Part shown: piece after piece, positions 34,483 to 43,641 of the stretch | How positions within the stretch are numbered: the stretch's first letter is position 1 | How the letters are laid out: the number at the start of each line of letters is the position of its first letter | DNA from: DATDPM01 sp963841995 | GTDB taxonomy: Bacteria; Pseudomonadota; Alphaproteobacteria; DATDPM01 | Assembly (NCBI GenBank): GCA_963841995.1 | Contig: CAWJEX010000003.1 | Coordinates: 124,001 to 188,000 of the forward strand | Direction: 5' to 3' | Length of the DNA stretch: 64,000 nucleotides | Made by a program: the position numbers and the translations under genes | Notes under the pieces: model-generated | What the model saw: only the letters and a program-made list of their open reading frames with translations | Database searches by the model: none | What the model was told of the DNA's origin: nothing

Positions 34483-35868
34483 ATGGATTTGTGGCGCACC
34501 AAAGCGCTGAACGCCGACGTTGTTCACGAGGGGCAGCTTCGGCGGGTGTTGGGCCCGGTCGATCTCACCGTGCTCGGCATCGGGTGCATCATCGGCGCCG
34601 GCATTTTCGTTCTCACCGGACACGCGGCGGCGACGTCCGCCGGCCCGGGCATCGTTCTGTCCTATGTGATGTCGGGCTTGGCCTGCGCCTTCAGCGCGCT
34701 GGCCTATGCCGAGCTTGCCTCGGCGATCGGCGGCTGCGGCAGCGCCTATGGCTATGCCTATGCCGGCCTCGGCGAAATCATGGCCTGGATCATCGGCTGG
34801 GATTTGCTTTTGGAATACGGCGTATCGGTGCCCACCGTGGCCTTGGGTTGGGCGAGCTATATGAACGACGCACTGACCACGATGGGGCTGCCGATTCCCG
34901 ACTCTCTCCTCCACAGCCCTTACGACCACGCCCAGGCCGGCATGGTGAATTTGCCCGCGGCGCTCATCATTCTGGCGCTGAGCGTCTTGCTCTGCATCGG
35001 AGTCAAGGTAAGCGCGCATTTCAACGCGCTGATGGTGACGGTGAAGCTCTGCGTGCTCGCCCTGTTCATCGCGATTGCGGTATTCGACGTCAATCCGGCG
35101 AATTGGCACCCTTTCATGCCCTTCGGCTGGGGCGGGGTGATGCAGGGTGCGGCCCTGATTTTCTTCGCCTATATCGGATTCGACGCGGTGTCGACCGCCG
35201 CCGAAGAAGCGCGCAATCCCCAGCGCGATCTGCCGATCGGAATTCTGGCCTCGCTCGCGATATGCACGGTGCTTTACATCGTCGTCTCGGGATTGCTGAC
35301 CGGCATCGTTCCCTATTCGACGCTCAATGTGGCAAGCCCGGTGGCTGATGCGCTGATCCGCGCCGGGCACCGGATCGCGGGGGCTGCGATCGCGGTCGGA
35401 GCGATCGCGGGGCTCACGACCGTCATGCTCGTTCTCTATTACGGATTGACGCGAATCTTTTTGGCGATCGCCCGCGACGGATTGCTGCCGCCGGTTTTTT
35501 CCGCGGTCAACAAAACAACGAAAACACCGATCCGCGTCATTCTGGTGAGCGGCGTGATCATGGCGTTGATCGCCGGCTTCACCCCCATCGAGGGCGTGGC
35601 GCAGCTGGTGAATATCGGAACGCTCGCCGCCTTTGCATTGGTTTGCGCCGGCGTCATCGTGCTGCGCGCGACCGAGCCCGACCTGCCTCGGCCGTTCAAG
35701 ACCCCGTGGTCGCCGCTGATCCCGGTTCTCGGGATCGTCTTTTGTCTCTATCTGATCTACAGCCTGCCGGTCGTAACCTGGCTGCGCTTCGTGATCTGGA
35801 TGGCGGTCGGCTTTGTCGTCTATTTCGGCTATTCGCATCGGAACAGCCTGCTCGCTCGGCAGTCCTAG
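34483..35868 (+). CDS. APC-family amino acid permease (cationic amino acid transporter-like)
   Basis: 461 residues, about 12 membrane helices. TVLGIGCIIGAGIFVLTGHA at about residues 28-47 is the classical APC helix 1 with the unwound GIGAGIF substrate site; SALAYAELASAIGGCGSAYG is helix 3. The C-terminus reads GFVVYFGYSHRNSLLARQS, and the stop codon TAG is the first three bases of the inverted-repeat element copy 2. The 52 bases encoding this C-terminus recur about 1 kb downstream, where the frame would continue LARAGQRGRFSS, so the original C-terminus was probably different. Substrate unknown. Confidence 0.9.
   Translation: MDLWRTKALNADVVHEGQLRRVLGPVDLTVLGIGCIIGAGIFVLTGHAAATSAGPGIVLSYVMSGLACAFSALAYAELASAIGGCGSAYGYAYAGLGEIMAWIIGWDLLLEYGVSVPTVALGWASYMNDALTTMGLPIPDSLLHSPYDHAQAGMVNLPAALIILALSVLLCIGVKVSAHFNALMVTVKLCVLALFIAIAVFDVNPANWHPFMPFGWGGVMQGAALIFFAYIGFDAVSTAAEEARNPQRDLPIGILASLAICTVLYIVVSGLLTGIVPYSTLNVASPVADALIRAGHRIAGAAIAVGAIAGLTTVMLVLYYGLTRIFLAIARDGLLPPVFSAVNKTTKTPIRVILVSGVIMALIAGFTPIEGVAQLVNIGTLAAFALVCAGVIVLRATEPDLPRPFKTPWSPLIPVLGIVFCLYLIYSLPVVTWLRFVIWMAVGFVVYFGYSHRNSLLARQS
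35808..35859 (+). repeat. 52-bp direct repeat, left copy (3' end of permease gene)
   Basis: The stretch encoding GFVVYFGYSHRNSLLAR is found again at 36840-36891 in the same orientation with a single mismatch (TTCGG versus TTAGG). The segment between the copies (35860-36839) contains the inverted-repeat element copy 2 and a DedA-like gene. Confidence 0.95.
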
Positions 35869-36093
35869 AGCATGATCTTGTCAGTTTGAATTGGCTGCGT
35901 TGCGCTTTTGGTGCGGCGATCCGCCAGGCGCGCCAAGCCCGCCAAGGCACAACCCCAAGGGCCCGGGTCTTTTGCCGCCGCGGGTTCGTCGAAGCGCTCG
36001 CCCGTAGTCCCTGCTACGCGCTTCGCGCTTCTCCTGCCCGGGGCGCAAAATACCTCCGGTGCAGCCGGTTCCAACTGACAAGATCATGCTCTA
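35866..36093 (+). repeat. Inverted-repeat element, copy 2 (228 bp)
   Basis: Begins TAGAGCATGATCTTGTCAGT and ends ACTGACAAGATCATGCTCTA, a 20-base perfect terminal match; further inward the inverted repeats become imperfect. Same orientation as copy 1, with shared internal blocks. Its first TAG is the stop codon of the APC permease gene. It lies inside the segment bracketed by the 52-bp direct repeat. Confidence 0.92.
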
Positions 36094-36141
36094 AGCCGCT
36101 ATACGACGTCCGTCGGTCGCTTCATTGTCCGACCGTTAGAT

Positions 36142-36812
36142 TTATCGAATACCGCCGTTCCGCCGCCTGCGGGAGAACACGAGCCAGACGCCGCCAACTC
36201 CCAAAAAGAGCAGCCCCAACAGCGCGACCGGCCCAAGATTTCGTCTCCGGCGCGATGCGTTCGGCCACCGCGCTCGCAACGGCGCCGGAAAACAGGATCG
36301 TGGGGGCCCAGAGGAAGGCCCACGCAACATTCGCCAGCCAAAAGCGCCCGCTGCATCCGCCTGATGCCGGCAGCCAGCGGGATCACCGCCCGCACCGGTC
36401 CGAAGAACCGTCCGATGAAGACGCTTTTCTGGCCATGCCGTTTGAAAAATGCGATCCCGCGCGGGATCAGCTCCGAATATTTTGTGAACGGCCAAACGCG
36501 GTGCACCTCGTGACCGAATTGCCAGCCAATCCAGTAAGAAATGCCGTCGCCGAGGATGGCCCCGACGACGACGGCGATCAGAACTGGCCACACGGGCAGT
36601 ATGCCCCGCGGCAACAGCGCTCCCGCCGCCAGCAGGATCACCGTGCCGGGGATCTGCAGACTGAGGAAGGCAAGCGATTTGCCAAACGCCGCCGCCAAGA
36701 TGATCAGCGCCGCCCAAGCCGAGTACGTCGCGATGAAATCGGCCACGACATGAGTGGTGTGCTCCACGATTTGCCAGAATAAACCAAGCGAATGGCGGCG
36801 ACACCATCGCAT
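36142..36812 (-). pseudogene. DedA-family membrane protein (two frameshifts)
   Basis: About 223 codons. The intact N-terminal part has DedA features: YSAWAALIILAAAFGKSLAF, PGTVILLAAGALL, GAILGDGISYWIGWQFGHEV and FIGRFFGPVRAVIPLAAGIR, the motif typical of the DedA superfamily of undecaprenyl- or phospholipid-flippase-like proteins. After RMQRA the frame breaks near 36345, giving FWLANVAWAFLWAPTILFSG in a second frame. It breaks again near 36239 (AAA in GAAATC), giving LGPVALLGLLFLGVGGVWLV in the third. All pieces are well conserved. The gene lies between the two copies of the 52-bp direct repeat, so it may have arrived with the insertion. Confidence 0.8.
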
Positions 36813-36839
36813 TTCGAGATTGCGTGTCGAATTTACAGG

Positions 36840-36891
36840 CGGCTTTGTCGTCTATTTAGGCTATTCGCATCGGAACAGCCTGCTCGCTCGG
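36840..36891 (+). repeat. 52-bp direct repeat, right copy
   Basis: Second copy of the permease 3' end (51 of 52 bases identical). Read in the permease frame it continues LLARAGQRGRFSS and stops near 36922, which looks like a plausible original C-terminus displaced from the gene by the intervening segment. Confidence 0.95.
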
Positions 36892-36952
36892 GCGGGCCAG
36901 CGCGGCCGATTTTCGAGTTGACGCGCGGCCCGCCCGGATAGCACCGCGGAAC

Positions 36953-37126
36953 TTAGACAGCCTCGCGCAGCGGGCTTTCCAGCCATGACGCCGGAATATT
37001 CGGCAGAATGAATTTGTGCCCGTTGAGATCGACCGCGACGTCGACTTGCGGCGTCCGTTCGATCGTCTTGCCGACAACTCTTCCGGTCAGTTGTATGTCC
37101 AATCGTACCGTATCATTGATGTCCAT
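36953..37126 (-). CDS. Small hypothetical protein (57 aa)
   Basis: MDINDTVRLDIQLTGRVVGK followed by TIERTPQVDVAVDLNGHKFI and a short LPNIPASWLESPLREAV end. It reads like a small beta-strand protein with alternating polarity; no signal peptide, no recognised family. GGAG stands about 10 bases before the ATG at 37126, while a farther ATG at 37147 lacks a spaced ribosome site. The reading frame is clean. 37127-37432 (306 bases) holds no other gene that I see, only an AT-rich patch near 37281-37345. Confidence 0.45.
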   Translation of the reverse strand: MDINDTVRLDIQLTGRVVGKTIERTPQVDVAVDLNGHKFILPNIPASWLESPLREAV

Positions 37127-37432
37127 TGTCCACGCTCCATCCCCCACTTCTGTTTCGTTGACGATCCGCCCTTTATCCGCCGCGTCAACCGCGCGGCGTG
37201 TTGTTAGACGTCTTATTGTGAGGCTTCTTTCGCCGCGTCATCCGCGCAGCGCTGACCTTCAATGTGGCCGATGAAAGGATTAATTACACGCGCTTTTAAA
37301 TAAAATTTTACCGATTAGTAACCTTAACGGCGCGCGCGTTATGGTTAATGGAGCCGGTGCTTAAAGACGGCGTAATCGGCATCGCCGCGCCGCCGTGATG
37401 GCGGTGCGGTATTTTGACGGAACTTTGTCTTC

Positions 37433-38994
37433 CTAAACCTCCCCACGGATAAATCCGGGGGGTTCTGAAGAGCTGGCGGGCGATTTTCTCCCGCCTTTAT
37501 CGGTTCTCCGCGGCCCTCCCGGATGAGCAATGCCCACCGGTACGCCGTCCGCAGCCTCGCCGATAACTATACCCTTCTTCGACGGGCGACCCGCTCCGAC
37601 GGTCTTGCGGCCGTGGGGTGCCGGAAAACCGGACCCGCTTGCAGGTTGGTGTTCGCTTGACGCCGCCCGTCGCAGCAGCGGTTTCGCAGCCGGAAAGGCC
37701 AGTGTGGCCTGCCGGGCGTCAAGCGTGTTCAAGCTCACATGGCGAGCCAGAAAAGCGGAATAGAGATCGCGCTGTATTGCGCCGGAACCGTCGCCCAGGA
37801 CATGCAGGCGCTGGCTCAACGGCTTTTTCGCGAAATCGCCGGTGGTGTGGTCGAACTGGCTAAGACAGGTCGTGCTGGTTTTGAACTCGATCAGCTGTCC
37901 GCCCGCGCGTTTGGTCTTGTATCGAAGAATGGCGAGAAAAGAACCGCAGCCGCGGACCTTAGTGCTGCGCCCGAAAGATTTCTGGAAGCCTGAATAAGAC
38001 AGCTTCTCGGTCTTGATGGTCTTGCCTTGAGCTAGAATGCGGTTGGCAAGCTCGCCATGCGCCCTTTTGCGCTCAGCCGCCAGCCGGCGTTCGCGCTCGC
38101 GTCTTTTTGCGGCAAGGCGCTGATAGCGCTTCGAGCGGTTCCAGAGTTTACGTCCCTTCTTTGCTGTGCCGTTATCATTGAAGTTGTCTGGATTGGTCGC
38201 CCGCCTGGATCGGTCCATCGCGCGCTCGATGCGCCGCATTTGCTTCCAAGGCTGCTCGACGGTCGGGCAGAAAGATTCCAGCGTCGCATCGCGTCCGGAT
38301 ACCGCGGCAATCGTGCTGGGCCCGATATCCAGACCGACCACGCCATCACTTGCCGGATATTTGACGGTGCATCGCCTTCCTGGATCAGCTGCACCGACCA
38401 GCGGAGACTCCCGCGTATCTCGCGCCGGATCAGGCGGCAATACTTGGTATTGGTTTGCAACGCCTCGCCCTGCCATCGATCGCCGGGTGCCAGCATTGCC
38501 GTTAGACGCAGTCCTGACCACTCCACAGCGCCGTCCCTGAACCGTATACCGGCCTTATTGGTCTTGCCTTCGACCGAATGAAGTTCACCAAAGTGCTTGA
38601 ATCGCGGCCGCCCGCGTTTGCCAAAGGCGTAGTGCCGAACCGCCCGGAAGGCCCGTAGCGCCGCCTTCTGGGTTTCGTTGGACGACAGATGGCAGCCGAC
38701 CCAGCAGTTGTTCTTGCAGGCGATCGCATAGCGGTCCGCCATCGAGGATTTGAAATCGAAGCGTTGGATAACCGATTTGAACAGATCGGATCTGTCCTGG
38801 CCTTTGGGCATTGCCCGCGCCCGCCGCCAGTCGCGGCTTTCCCGCATCAAGGCTAGAACTCGCAAACATTCGCCCAGCACCGCGTTGTAAATCTGACGGG
38901 CGGCGTCCAGGCGCACCGAGAGGTCGCGACCATCCCCCGCCGTCGTGTTTAACGGCAATTCCAGGACAAAGCTGGAAACGGAGGTGCTGGCCAT
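37433..38994 (-). pseudogene. tnpB: TnpB / OrfB RNA-guided nuclease-like protein of IS605 (one frameshift)
   Basis: About 520 codons. The N-terminal frame has RLDAARQIYNAVLGECLRVL and SSNETQKAALRAFRAVRHYA. The frame breaks near 38368, and the RuvC-like half continues in another frame: SDGVVGLDIGPSTIAAV (first catalytic Asp), the basic stretch WNRSKRYQRLAAKRRERERR, then ILAQGKTIKTEKLSYSGFQK (catalytic Glu) and GAIQRDLYSAFLAR (third acidic residue). TnpB is a DNA nuclease guided by a right-end RNA (omega RNA) that overlaps the tnpB 3' end; the hairpin at 37441-37460, inside the last codons, fits that position. One missing base separates the halves. Confidence 0.8.
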
Positions 38995-39388
38995 TCAGAC
39001 CTTCTTCTGGTTGGCGACATACTGCTTGATGATTTCCAGCGGCGCGCCACCTACCGTGGCTACGAAATAACTGTTGGTCCACAATGTGGGCAGCCTGGTC
39101 CGCAGACTTCTGAAATTCCTGACGCAAAAGCCTGGACGACCATCCCTTCATCGCCTTCACCAAGCGATGAATGCCAAACTGCGGATCGGCGTCGACCAGC
39201 ACATGCACATGATCCGGCATGATCTCCATCTCGATCAGCTGGCATTTATGGGCTGCCACGACATCGATGAGGATCTGCTTCAAGCGGATCTCCACATCGC
39301 CGACAAGCACATTGCGGCGGTACTTCGGGCACCACACCACATGATATTTGCAGGAAAACACCACATTGTGGTTCGAGCGGTAATCCAT
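38995..39388 (-). pseudogene. tnpA: TnpA Y1 (HUH) transposase of IS200/IS605 (one frameshift)
   Basis: About 131 codons. The frame opens DYRSNHNVVFSCKYHVVWCP (IS200 signature), with the HUH metal motif in MPDHVHVLVD. The C-terminus in the same frame is out of register from about residue 92 (QEFQKS); one base shorter gives RSLRTRLPTLWTNSYFVATV and EIIKQYVANQKKV then stop, the normal IS200 C-terminal region including the catalytic Tyr helix (KQYV). The break is at AAA (39113-39115 on the plus strand). tnpB follows directly. Confidence 0.85.
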
Positions 39389-39485
39389 GCGGCATTATAT
39401 ATCATGCCGCAGCATATGGTACAATACAGGAACGCTATATCACGCGCTTTCCTCCCCATGGCTGAAGCGAGGGGCTTCTCGCGCA

Positions 39486-39791
39486 GATTCGGTGATTCAT
39501 TGCCTGGGCCCGGTTTACGGCCGCGACAATCCTTCGGCCGAATTGCTCGCGTCCTGCTATCGCAATGCGCTAAAGCTCGCGGAGGAACACGGCATCGCTT
39601 CCATCGCCTTCCCCGCGATCTCGACCGGCGTGTTCGGTTATCCGAAGGACGAGGCCGCCGCGGTCGCGCTTAAAACCGTGATCGCCGAATTGCCGCGGCT
39701 CGCATCGGTCAAGCAGATCCGATTCGTGCTGTACGGGGCGGATGATCTGGAAATCTACGAGCGGGCGATGGAGGAATGGGCGCAGCAGTAG
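39486..39791 (+). pseudogene. Macrodomain protein, C-terminal remnant (truncated by IS605)
   Basis: Roughly 100 codons: VIHCLGPVYGRDNPSAELLA, then ALKLAEEHGIASIAFPAIST, GVFGYPKDEAAAVAL and a normal C-terminus. VIH.LGPV and the SIAFPAISTGVFGYP loop are the hallmarks of Appr-1''-p / O-acetyl-ADP-ribose deacetylase macrodomains (usual length about 170-180). The N-terminal 70-80 residues, which hold the adenine-binding Asp and the NAAN loop, are missing; the IS605-type element occupies that place. I see no N-terminal piece on the other side of the element, so a deletion accompanied the insertion. Confidence 0.8.
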
Positions 39792-39797
39792 CAACCG

Positions 39798-41618
39798 CTA
39801 CGCCGCGCTCTTCTTCGCTTCTCGGCGCCGCAACCCTTTCTCGAGCAGGCGCTTGCGGAGCCGCACCGATTTCGGCGTGACTTCGACCAGCTCGTCGTCG
39901 GCGATATAGGCGATCGATTTTTCCAAAGTCATTTGAATCGGCGGAGTCAGGATCACCGCGTCGTCCTTGCCGGAGGCGCGGACATTGGTGAGCTGCTTGC
40001 CCTTGGTCGGGTTGACGTCGAGATCGCCGCCCCGCGCATGCTCGCCGATGATCATGCCGGGATAGACCTTCGTCCCCGGCTCGATAAACAGCGCGCCGCG
40101 CTCCTGGATGTACCAAAGCGCGTAAGCGACCGCCGAACCGGTTTCGGTCGAAACCAAAGTCCCCGTGCGGCGCGCCGGGATCTGGCCTTTCAACGGCGCG
40201 TAACCGTGGAATAGCCGGTTCATGACGCCGGTGCCCCGCGTATCGCCGAGGAATTCGCCGTGATAGCCGATCAGGCCGCGCGAGGGCGCGAGGAAAACCA
40301 AGCGCAGCTTGCCGCCGCCGGTCGGGCGCATGTCGCGAAGCTCCGCCTTGCGCTGGGACAGCTTGTCCACCACCGTGCCGGAGAATTCCTCGTCCACGTC
40401 GATGGTGGCTTCCTCGATCGGCTCCATCTGCTGGCCGGTTTCGGGATCGTTGCGGTAAAGAACGCGCGGGCGCGAGATCGCCAGCTCGAAGCCTTCGCGG
40501 CGCATGGTCTCGATCAAAACTGCAAGCTGAAGTTCGCCGCGGCCGGAAACCTCGAACGCGCCGCGCTCGTCGCTCGGCGTCACCTTGATCGCCACATTGC
40601 CTTCGGCTTCCTGCATCAACCGGTCGCCCAGTAGGCGCGAGGTGACCTTATCGCCCTCTTGTCCCGCCAGCGGCGAATCGTTGATCGAAAACGTCATGGC
40701 GAGAGTCGAGGGATCGATCGGCTGGGCAGGAAGCGCTGTTTCAACGGACGGCTCGCAAATCGTATCGGCCACCGTCGCTTTGGAAAGCCCGGCGATGGCG
40801 ACGATATCGCCCGCCTCGGCTTCTTCCACCGGCACGCGCTCCAATCCGCGGAAAGCCAGCAATTTGGTGATGCGGTTCTGTTCGAGAACGGTACCATCGC
40901 GCGACAGCGCCTTGATCGTCATGTTGGGCCGAGCAATTCCGGTTTCGATGCGGCCGGTGAGCACGCGGCCGAGATAAGGATCGGCTTCGAGCGTGGTCGC
41001 CAGCATGGTGAAGGCGCCTTCGGCTTTCACTTTGGGGGCGGGAACGTGGGCAACGATGAGATCGAACAGCGCCGCCATATCCTTGCGCTCGCCATCGAGG
41101 GTGCGTGAAGCCCAGCCCTGCTTGGCCGAAGCGAACATGGTCGGGAAATCGAGTTGTGCTTCGTTGGCGTCAAGGGCGGCGAAAAGATCGAACATCGCGC
41201 TTTCGACGTCGCTCGCGCGCTGATCGGGGCGATCGACCTTGTTGACGACGACGATGGGTGCCAAGCCCATGCGCAGCGCCTTGCCGAGCACGAATTTGGT
41301 TTGCGGCATCGGTCCTTCGGCGGCGTCCACCAGGATCAGCGCGCCATCAACCATGCCGAGAATGCGCTCCACCTCGCCACCGAAATCGGCGTGGCCCGGG
41401 GTGTCGACGATATTGATCCGCGTACCGTGCCAAACCACCGAGGTGCATTTGGCGAGAATGGTGATCCCGCGCTCGCGCTCGATGTCGTTCGAATCCATGG
41501 CGCGCTCGGCCACCTTCTCGTTTTCGCGGAAGGTGCCGCTTTGGCGCAGCAGGCAATCGACCAAGGTCGTCTTGCCATGGTCGACGTGGGCGATGATCGC
41601 GATATTACGAAGCTTCAT
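39798..41618 (-). CDS. typA: Ribosome-associated GTPase TypA/BipA
   Basis: 606 residues, the standard length. G-motifs: AHVDHGKTTLVDCLLRQSG (G1), ERGITILAKCT (G2), DTPGHADFGGEVERI (G3) and NKVDRPDQR (G4). The C-terminal half has the BipA-specific GRGELQLAVLIETMRREGFE. TypA binds the ribosome and is important for growth at low temperature and under stress. Start ATG 41618. The convergent macrodomain remnant ends 6 bases away. Confidence 0.97.
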   Translation of the reverse strand: MKLRNIAIIAHVDHGKTTLVDCLLRQSGTFRENEKVAERAMDSNDIERERGITILAKCTSVVWHGTRINIVDTPGHADFGGEVERILGMVDGALILVDAAEGPMPQTKFVLGKALRMGLAPIVVVNKVDRPDQRASDVESAMFDLFAALDANEAQLDFPTMFASAKQGWASRTLDGERKDMAALFDLIVAHVPAPKVKAEGAFTMLATTLEADPYLGRVLTGRIETGIARPNMTIKALSRDGTVLEQNRITKLLAFRGLERVPVEEAEAGDIVAIAGLSKATVADTICEPSVETALPAQPIDPSTLAMTFSINDSPLAGQEGDKVTSRLLGDRLMQEAEGNVAIKVTPSDERGAFEVSGRGELQLAVLIETMRREGFELAISRPRVLYRNDPETGQQMEPIEEATIDVDEEFSGTVVDKLSQRKAELRDMRPTGGGKLRLVFLAPSRGLIGYHGEFLGDTRGTGVMNRLFHGYAPLKGQIPARRTGTLVSTETGSAVAYALWYIQERGALFIEPGTKVYPGMIIGEHARGGDLDVNPTKGKQLTNVRASGKDDAVILTPPIQMTLEKSIAYIADDELVEVTPKSVRLRKRLLEKGLRRREAKKSAA

Positions 41619-41854
41619 GTCGGTCCTCTTTGGGACGCCGGCTTTGGGATCCCCAATTCAAGCAAATCGCGGCCGGGAGGCCGGCCGCGTGCGTCGTTCT
41701 TATATAGGGTCGAACCGGGCGGGGGCAAGGCCGTAAGCCTTCGAAAAACCGCCATTTTCGGGCGGTATCGCCGGAATGGTTTCAGTCCGGCTTTGGATGA
41801 TGTAAAAGTTATGTTTGGGCGGCCCCTTTGACTGGCCGGCCTTTAGGGGGATGA

Positions 41855-42397
41855 ATGGGGAAAATCCGCCTCAATGCGCGCGCCGCGGTCGGCTTGGCCG
41901 CCCTGCTCTCGATGCTGTCGGCCCAAGCCCGGGCGGCGAATAGTTGCGCCTTGCCGGACGAGCAGGCCGCGCTCGATACCCGGGTTCTTCAAACCGAATT
42001 GATCGTCGCCGCTCTGTCCTGCGGCACGAGCAGCCAATACAACGGCTTCGTGCAGAAATTCGAATCGGAGCTAGTCGCTCTCGGCGGCGTCTTCCGCAAT
42101 TATTTTACCCGGATCTACGGACTGAACGGCGAGGATCGGATGGATCGGACCGTCACGCGACTGGCCAATATTGCGGAAGTCCGGAGCATGGGGCTGGGGC
42201 CGCAATATTGCGATTACGAAGCCCAGGTGTTCGCAACGCTCCAGGGAGTCGAGCCGGCGCAATTGGCGGCATTCGCCGCCGAGAATCCTTATGTAGGCGA
42301 TCACGATATCCGGCCGTGCCCGGTAGCGGTTCGGGCGCAGAGCCCGAACGCGCCGGTCGCCGCAGCGCCCGACGCCGCGTCAGCCGATAAACCGTAG
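41855..42397 (+). CDS. Exported hypothetical protein
   Basis: 180 residues with a Sec signal peptide (AAVGLAALLSMLSAQARAA). The mature protein carries SCALPDEQAALDTRVLQTEL, a conserved pair of cysteines in LSCGTSS and QYCDYEAQ, and a Pro/Ala tail. I do not recognise a named family; the composition suggests a small helical periplasmic protein with one or two disulfides. A single gene between typA (divergent) and the PmtA-like gene (convergent). Confidence 0.7.
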   Translation: MGKIRLNARAAVGLAALLSMLSAQARAANSCALPDEQAALDTRVLQTELIVAALSCGTSSQYNGFVQKFESELVALGGVFRNYFTRIYGLNGEDRMDRTVTRLANIAEVRSMGLGPQYCDYEAQVFATLQGVEPAQLAAFAAENPYVGDHDIRPCPVAVRAQSPNAPVAAAPDAASADKP

Positions 42398-42421
42398 CGC
42401 CCGATCGTTCTTGAACGGAGT

Positions 42422-43097
42422 CTAGAGCCCCGTATTGGGATGGGATTCGAAGAGGCGAAAGGTCAGACGCTTCTTGCGCGGGCCATCGCCCTTTTGCCGG
42501 CGAACGAAGCGCCAAACGGCTGCCGGCGGAACATTCGAGCCAAATTCGTTCCGCGAGCTTTGCCGAAAGCCCGAGACGTGCGAGCAGGCGCTCCGGCACC
42601 GGCGAAACCGGGCCATAGGTGAACTGAATGAAAATTCCGTCGGCGTCCATAAGGTCGAAACATTGACGCAACAAAACGGTCTGCATGCGAGGCTTCATAT
42701 TCAGCAACGGCAGGCCGGAAACGACCGCCGCGACTTTCTTGATCCCCGCCGCGCGAATCAAATGCTTTGCCCGCGTCGCGTCGCCGTGAATGATGTGGGA
42801 CCCGGGAAAACGCTGGGCCAGCAAGCGGTAAAGGCCTTCGTCCCGCTCGACGACCACGAGATCGCGCGGGGCTATTCCTGAATTCAAAAGCGCCCGGGTA
42901 ATGGATTCCGTCCCGCCGCCCAATTCGACGACAACGCCTTGCGGTTTGAATCGCAGGATTTCGGGGCGCAGGATTTCGGGACCAAGCGCCGTCGCCATGG
43001 CCTTTGCCAGCGCCGCCCCGCTCGGAACGACGGCGCCGATACGCAACGGATTGCGCAACCACTTTCCGAACAGCATTTTTTCGTCTTCGACGTCCAT
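42422..43097 (-). pseudogene. PmtA-like SAM-dependent methyltransferase (one frameshift)
   Basis: About 225 codons. It opens MDVEDEKMLFGKWLRNPLRI and GAVVPSGAALAKAMA, the PmtA / KsgA-like pattern; the SAM-binding loop is VVELGGGTESITRALL and motif II-like FDLMDADGIFIQFTYGP. After AERIWL the frame breaks in the GAA of CTCGAATG (about 42536), and VPPAAVWRFVRRQKGDGPRK continues in another frame to a normal end. Phospholipid N-methylation is the likely role by family. ATG 43097 is chosen (AGGAAAG 7 bases upstream); a farther ATG at 43175 is close to the repeat element. Confidence 0.75.
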
Positions 43098-43185
43098 CGC
43101 TTTCCTCGGCACCGCCAATGCAGTGTTCGCGAATTCAGGAGTGCTTTTTACCACCGCCGAGGCTTGGTGCGCCACCTCAATGCAT

Positions 43186-43499
43186 TAGAGCATGATCTTG
43201 TCAGTTGGAACCGGCTGCACCGGCGGTATTTTGCGCCGCGGGCAGGAGAAGCGCGAAGCGCGTAGCAGGGACTACGGGCGAGCGCTTCGACGAACCCGCG
43301 GCGGCAAAAGACCCGGGCCCTTGGGGTTGCGCCTTGGCGGGCGCCCGCGGCGTTGCGCCGTTCGGCCGATGCCCCACATCGCCCCCCGCGCTTTGCGCGC
43401 AAACGTTTGCCGGCAAGGCCGGCGGGCTTGGCGCGTCTGGCGGATCGCCGCACCAAAGGCGCAACGCAGCCGATTTCGAACCGACAAGATCGTGCTCTA
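43186..43499 (-). repeat. Inverted-repeat element, copy 3 (314 bp, longest)
   Basis: Same TAGAGCATGATCTTGTCAGT start and inverse ...ACAAGATCGTGCTCTA end, but the interior runs opposite to copies 1 and 2. Compared with them it has about 86 extra bases in the variable middle (around 43350-43430, CGGCGTTGCGCC...GCCGGCGGGC). It lies between the PmtA-like gene and yajQ, so it interrupts no gene. Confidence 0.9.
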
Positions 43500-43641
43500 G
43501 GTAACGGATTGGGGCGCCAAGCTGAGAACGGGTCTGATCGCCGCCAAACCCACACCCCCTCGACGCCGATAAGTTGACCGCAAAATTGCCGCGGAATTGC
43601 GGGCAAGGTCCGCAAAGGTGTACTGTTCCGGCCAGCCCGAT

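Larger units (their letters stand above)
37433..39480 (-). mobile_element. IS200/IS605-family insertion sequence (tnpA + tnpB)
   Basis: A tnpA-tnpB pair on the minus strand, with tnpB starting directly after the tnpA stop (TGA-ATG). Both ends carry imperfect hairpins, as expected for IS200/IS605 elements moved as single strands: CCCC-A-CGGAT-AA-ATCCG-GGGG (37441-37460) at the tnpB 3' end and CCCCATG-GCT-GA-AGC-GA-GGGG (39454-39474) beyond the tnpA start. Boundaries are approximate. Right of the element a macrodomain gene is truncated. Both genes are frameshifted as read. Confidence 0.85.

Noticed and set aside
43192..43504. Open frames of 70-100 codons inside the repeat elements
   Set aside because: The frames occur in several registers on both strands, differ between copies through indels and carry no motifs, so the elements are treated as non-coding.
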